Below, in pieces: positions 16,445 through 17,686 of a stretch of DNA of 17,686 nucleotides. How positions within the stretch are numbered: position 1 is the stretch's first letter; each line of letters begins with the position of its first letter. The notes beneath the pieces were generated by a model, which was given only the letters and a program-made list of their open reading frames with translations, did no database searches and had not been told where the DNA came from. A program made the translations under genes and the position numbers. The DNA is from an uncultured Burkholderiales bacterium (GTDB taxonomy: Bacteria > Pseudomonadota > Gammaproteobacteria > Burkholderiales > Thiobacillaceae), in the NCBI GenBank assembly GCA_937925755.1, contig CALAMX010000191.1:1-17686 (forward strand). Reading direction: 5' to 3'.

Positions 16445-17686
<1,242 letters not shown>

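Overview
The window is GC-rich, tightly packed chromosomal DNA from a proteobacterium. Gene order (rnm-yciO-M50 peptidase-trpS-scpA-scpB-rluB facing yciB-yciI-bolA-ppiC) and protein character (a 400-residue TrpRS, BolA/YciI/parvulin cluster) point to a betaproteobacterium; this is inference from content, not a database match. I see no prophage, insertion sequence, CRISPR array, toxin-antitoxin pair, tRNA or rRNA.

Layout. Positions 16-8509 form a long minus-strand block. In transcription order it holds rnm (PHP-domain RNase), yciO, an M50 membrane protease, trpS, a Lon-family protease, scpA, scpB, rluB and a small DUF2905 membrane protein. The Lon gene sits between trpS and scpA and has its own heat-shock-type promoter. 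Its N-terminal domain resembles the AsrA-type second Lon of Pseudomonas rather than housekeeping Lon. Positions 8598-10605 are a plus-strand operon: yciB, yciI and bolA overlap by ATGA junctions, followed by a secreted parvulin-type isomerase. A solitary, divergent hfq follows at 10840-11091. A 383-bp non-coding stretch with a REP-like palindrome separates it from minus-strand gyrA. gyrA and plus-strand mtaD diverge from a 523-bp gap. mtaD converges on and overlaps rluE, and rluE diverges from icd with only 27 bp between start codons. icd runs off the right edge with only its stop codon missing.

Functional themes. Most genes are housekeeping: RNA maturation and modification (rnm, rluB, rluE), tRNA charging (trpS), chromosome segregation and topology (scpA, scpB, gyrA), envelope and protein quality control (M50 protease, Lon, parvulin, YciB), nucleoside salvage (mtaD), and the TCA cycle (icd).

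I did not find a clearly new multi-gene system. The points most worth a second look are the AsrA-type Lon with its sigma-32-like promoter, the divergent Hfq, the inverted repeat abutting the rnm promoter, the REP-like element, the apparently leaderless mtaD, the four-cysteine TrpRS, and the antisense tail of rluE.
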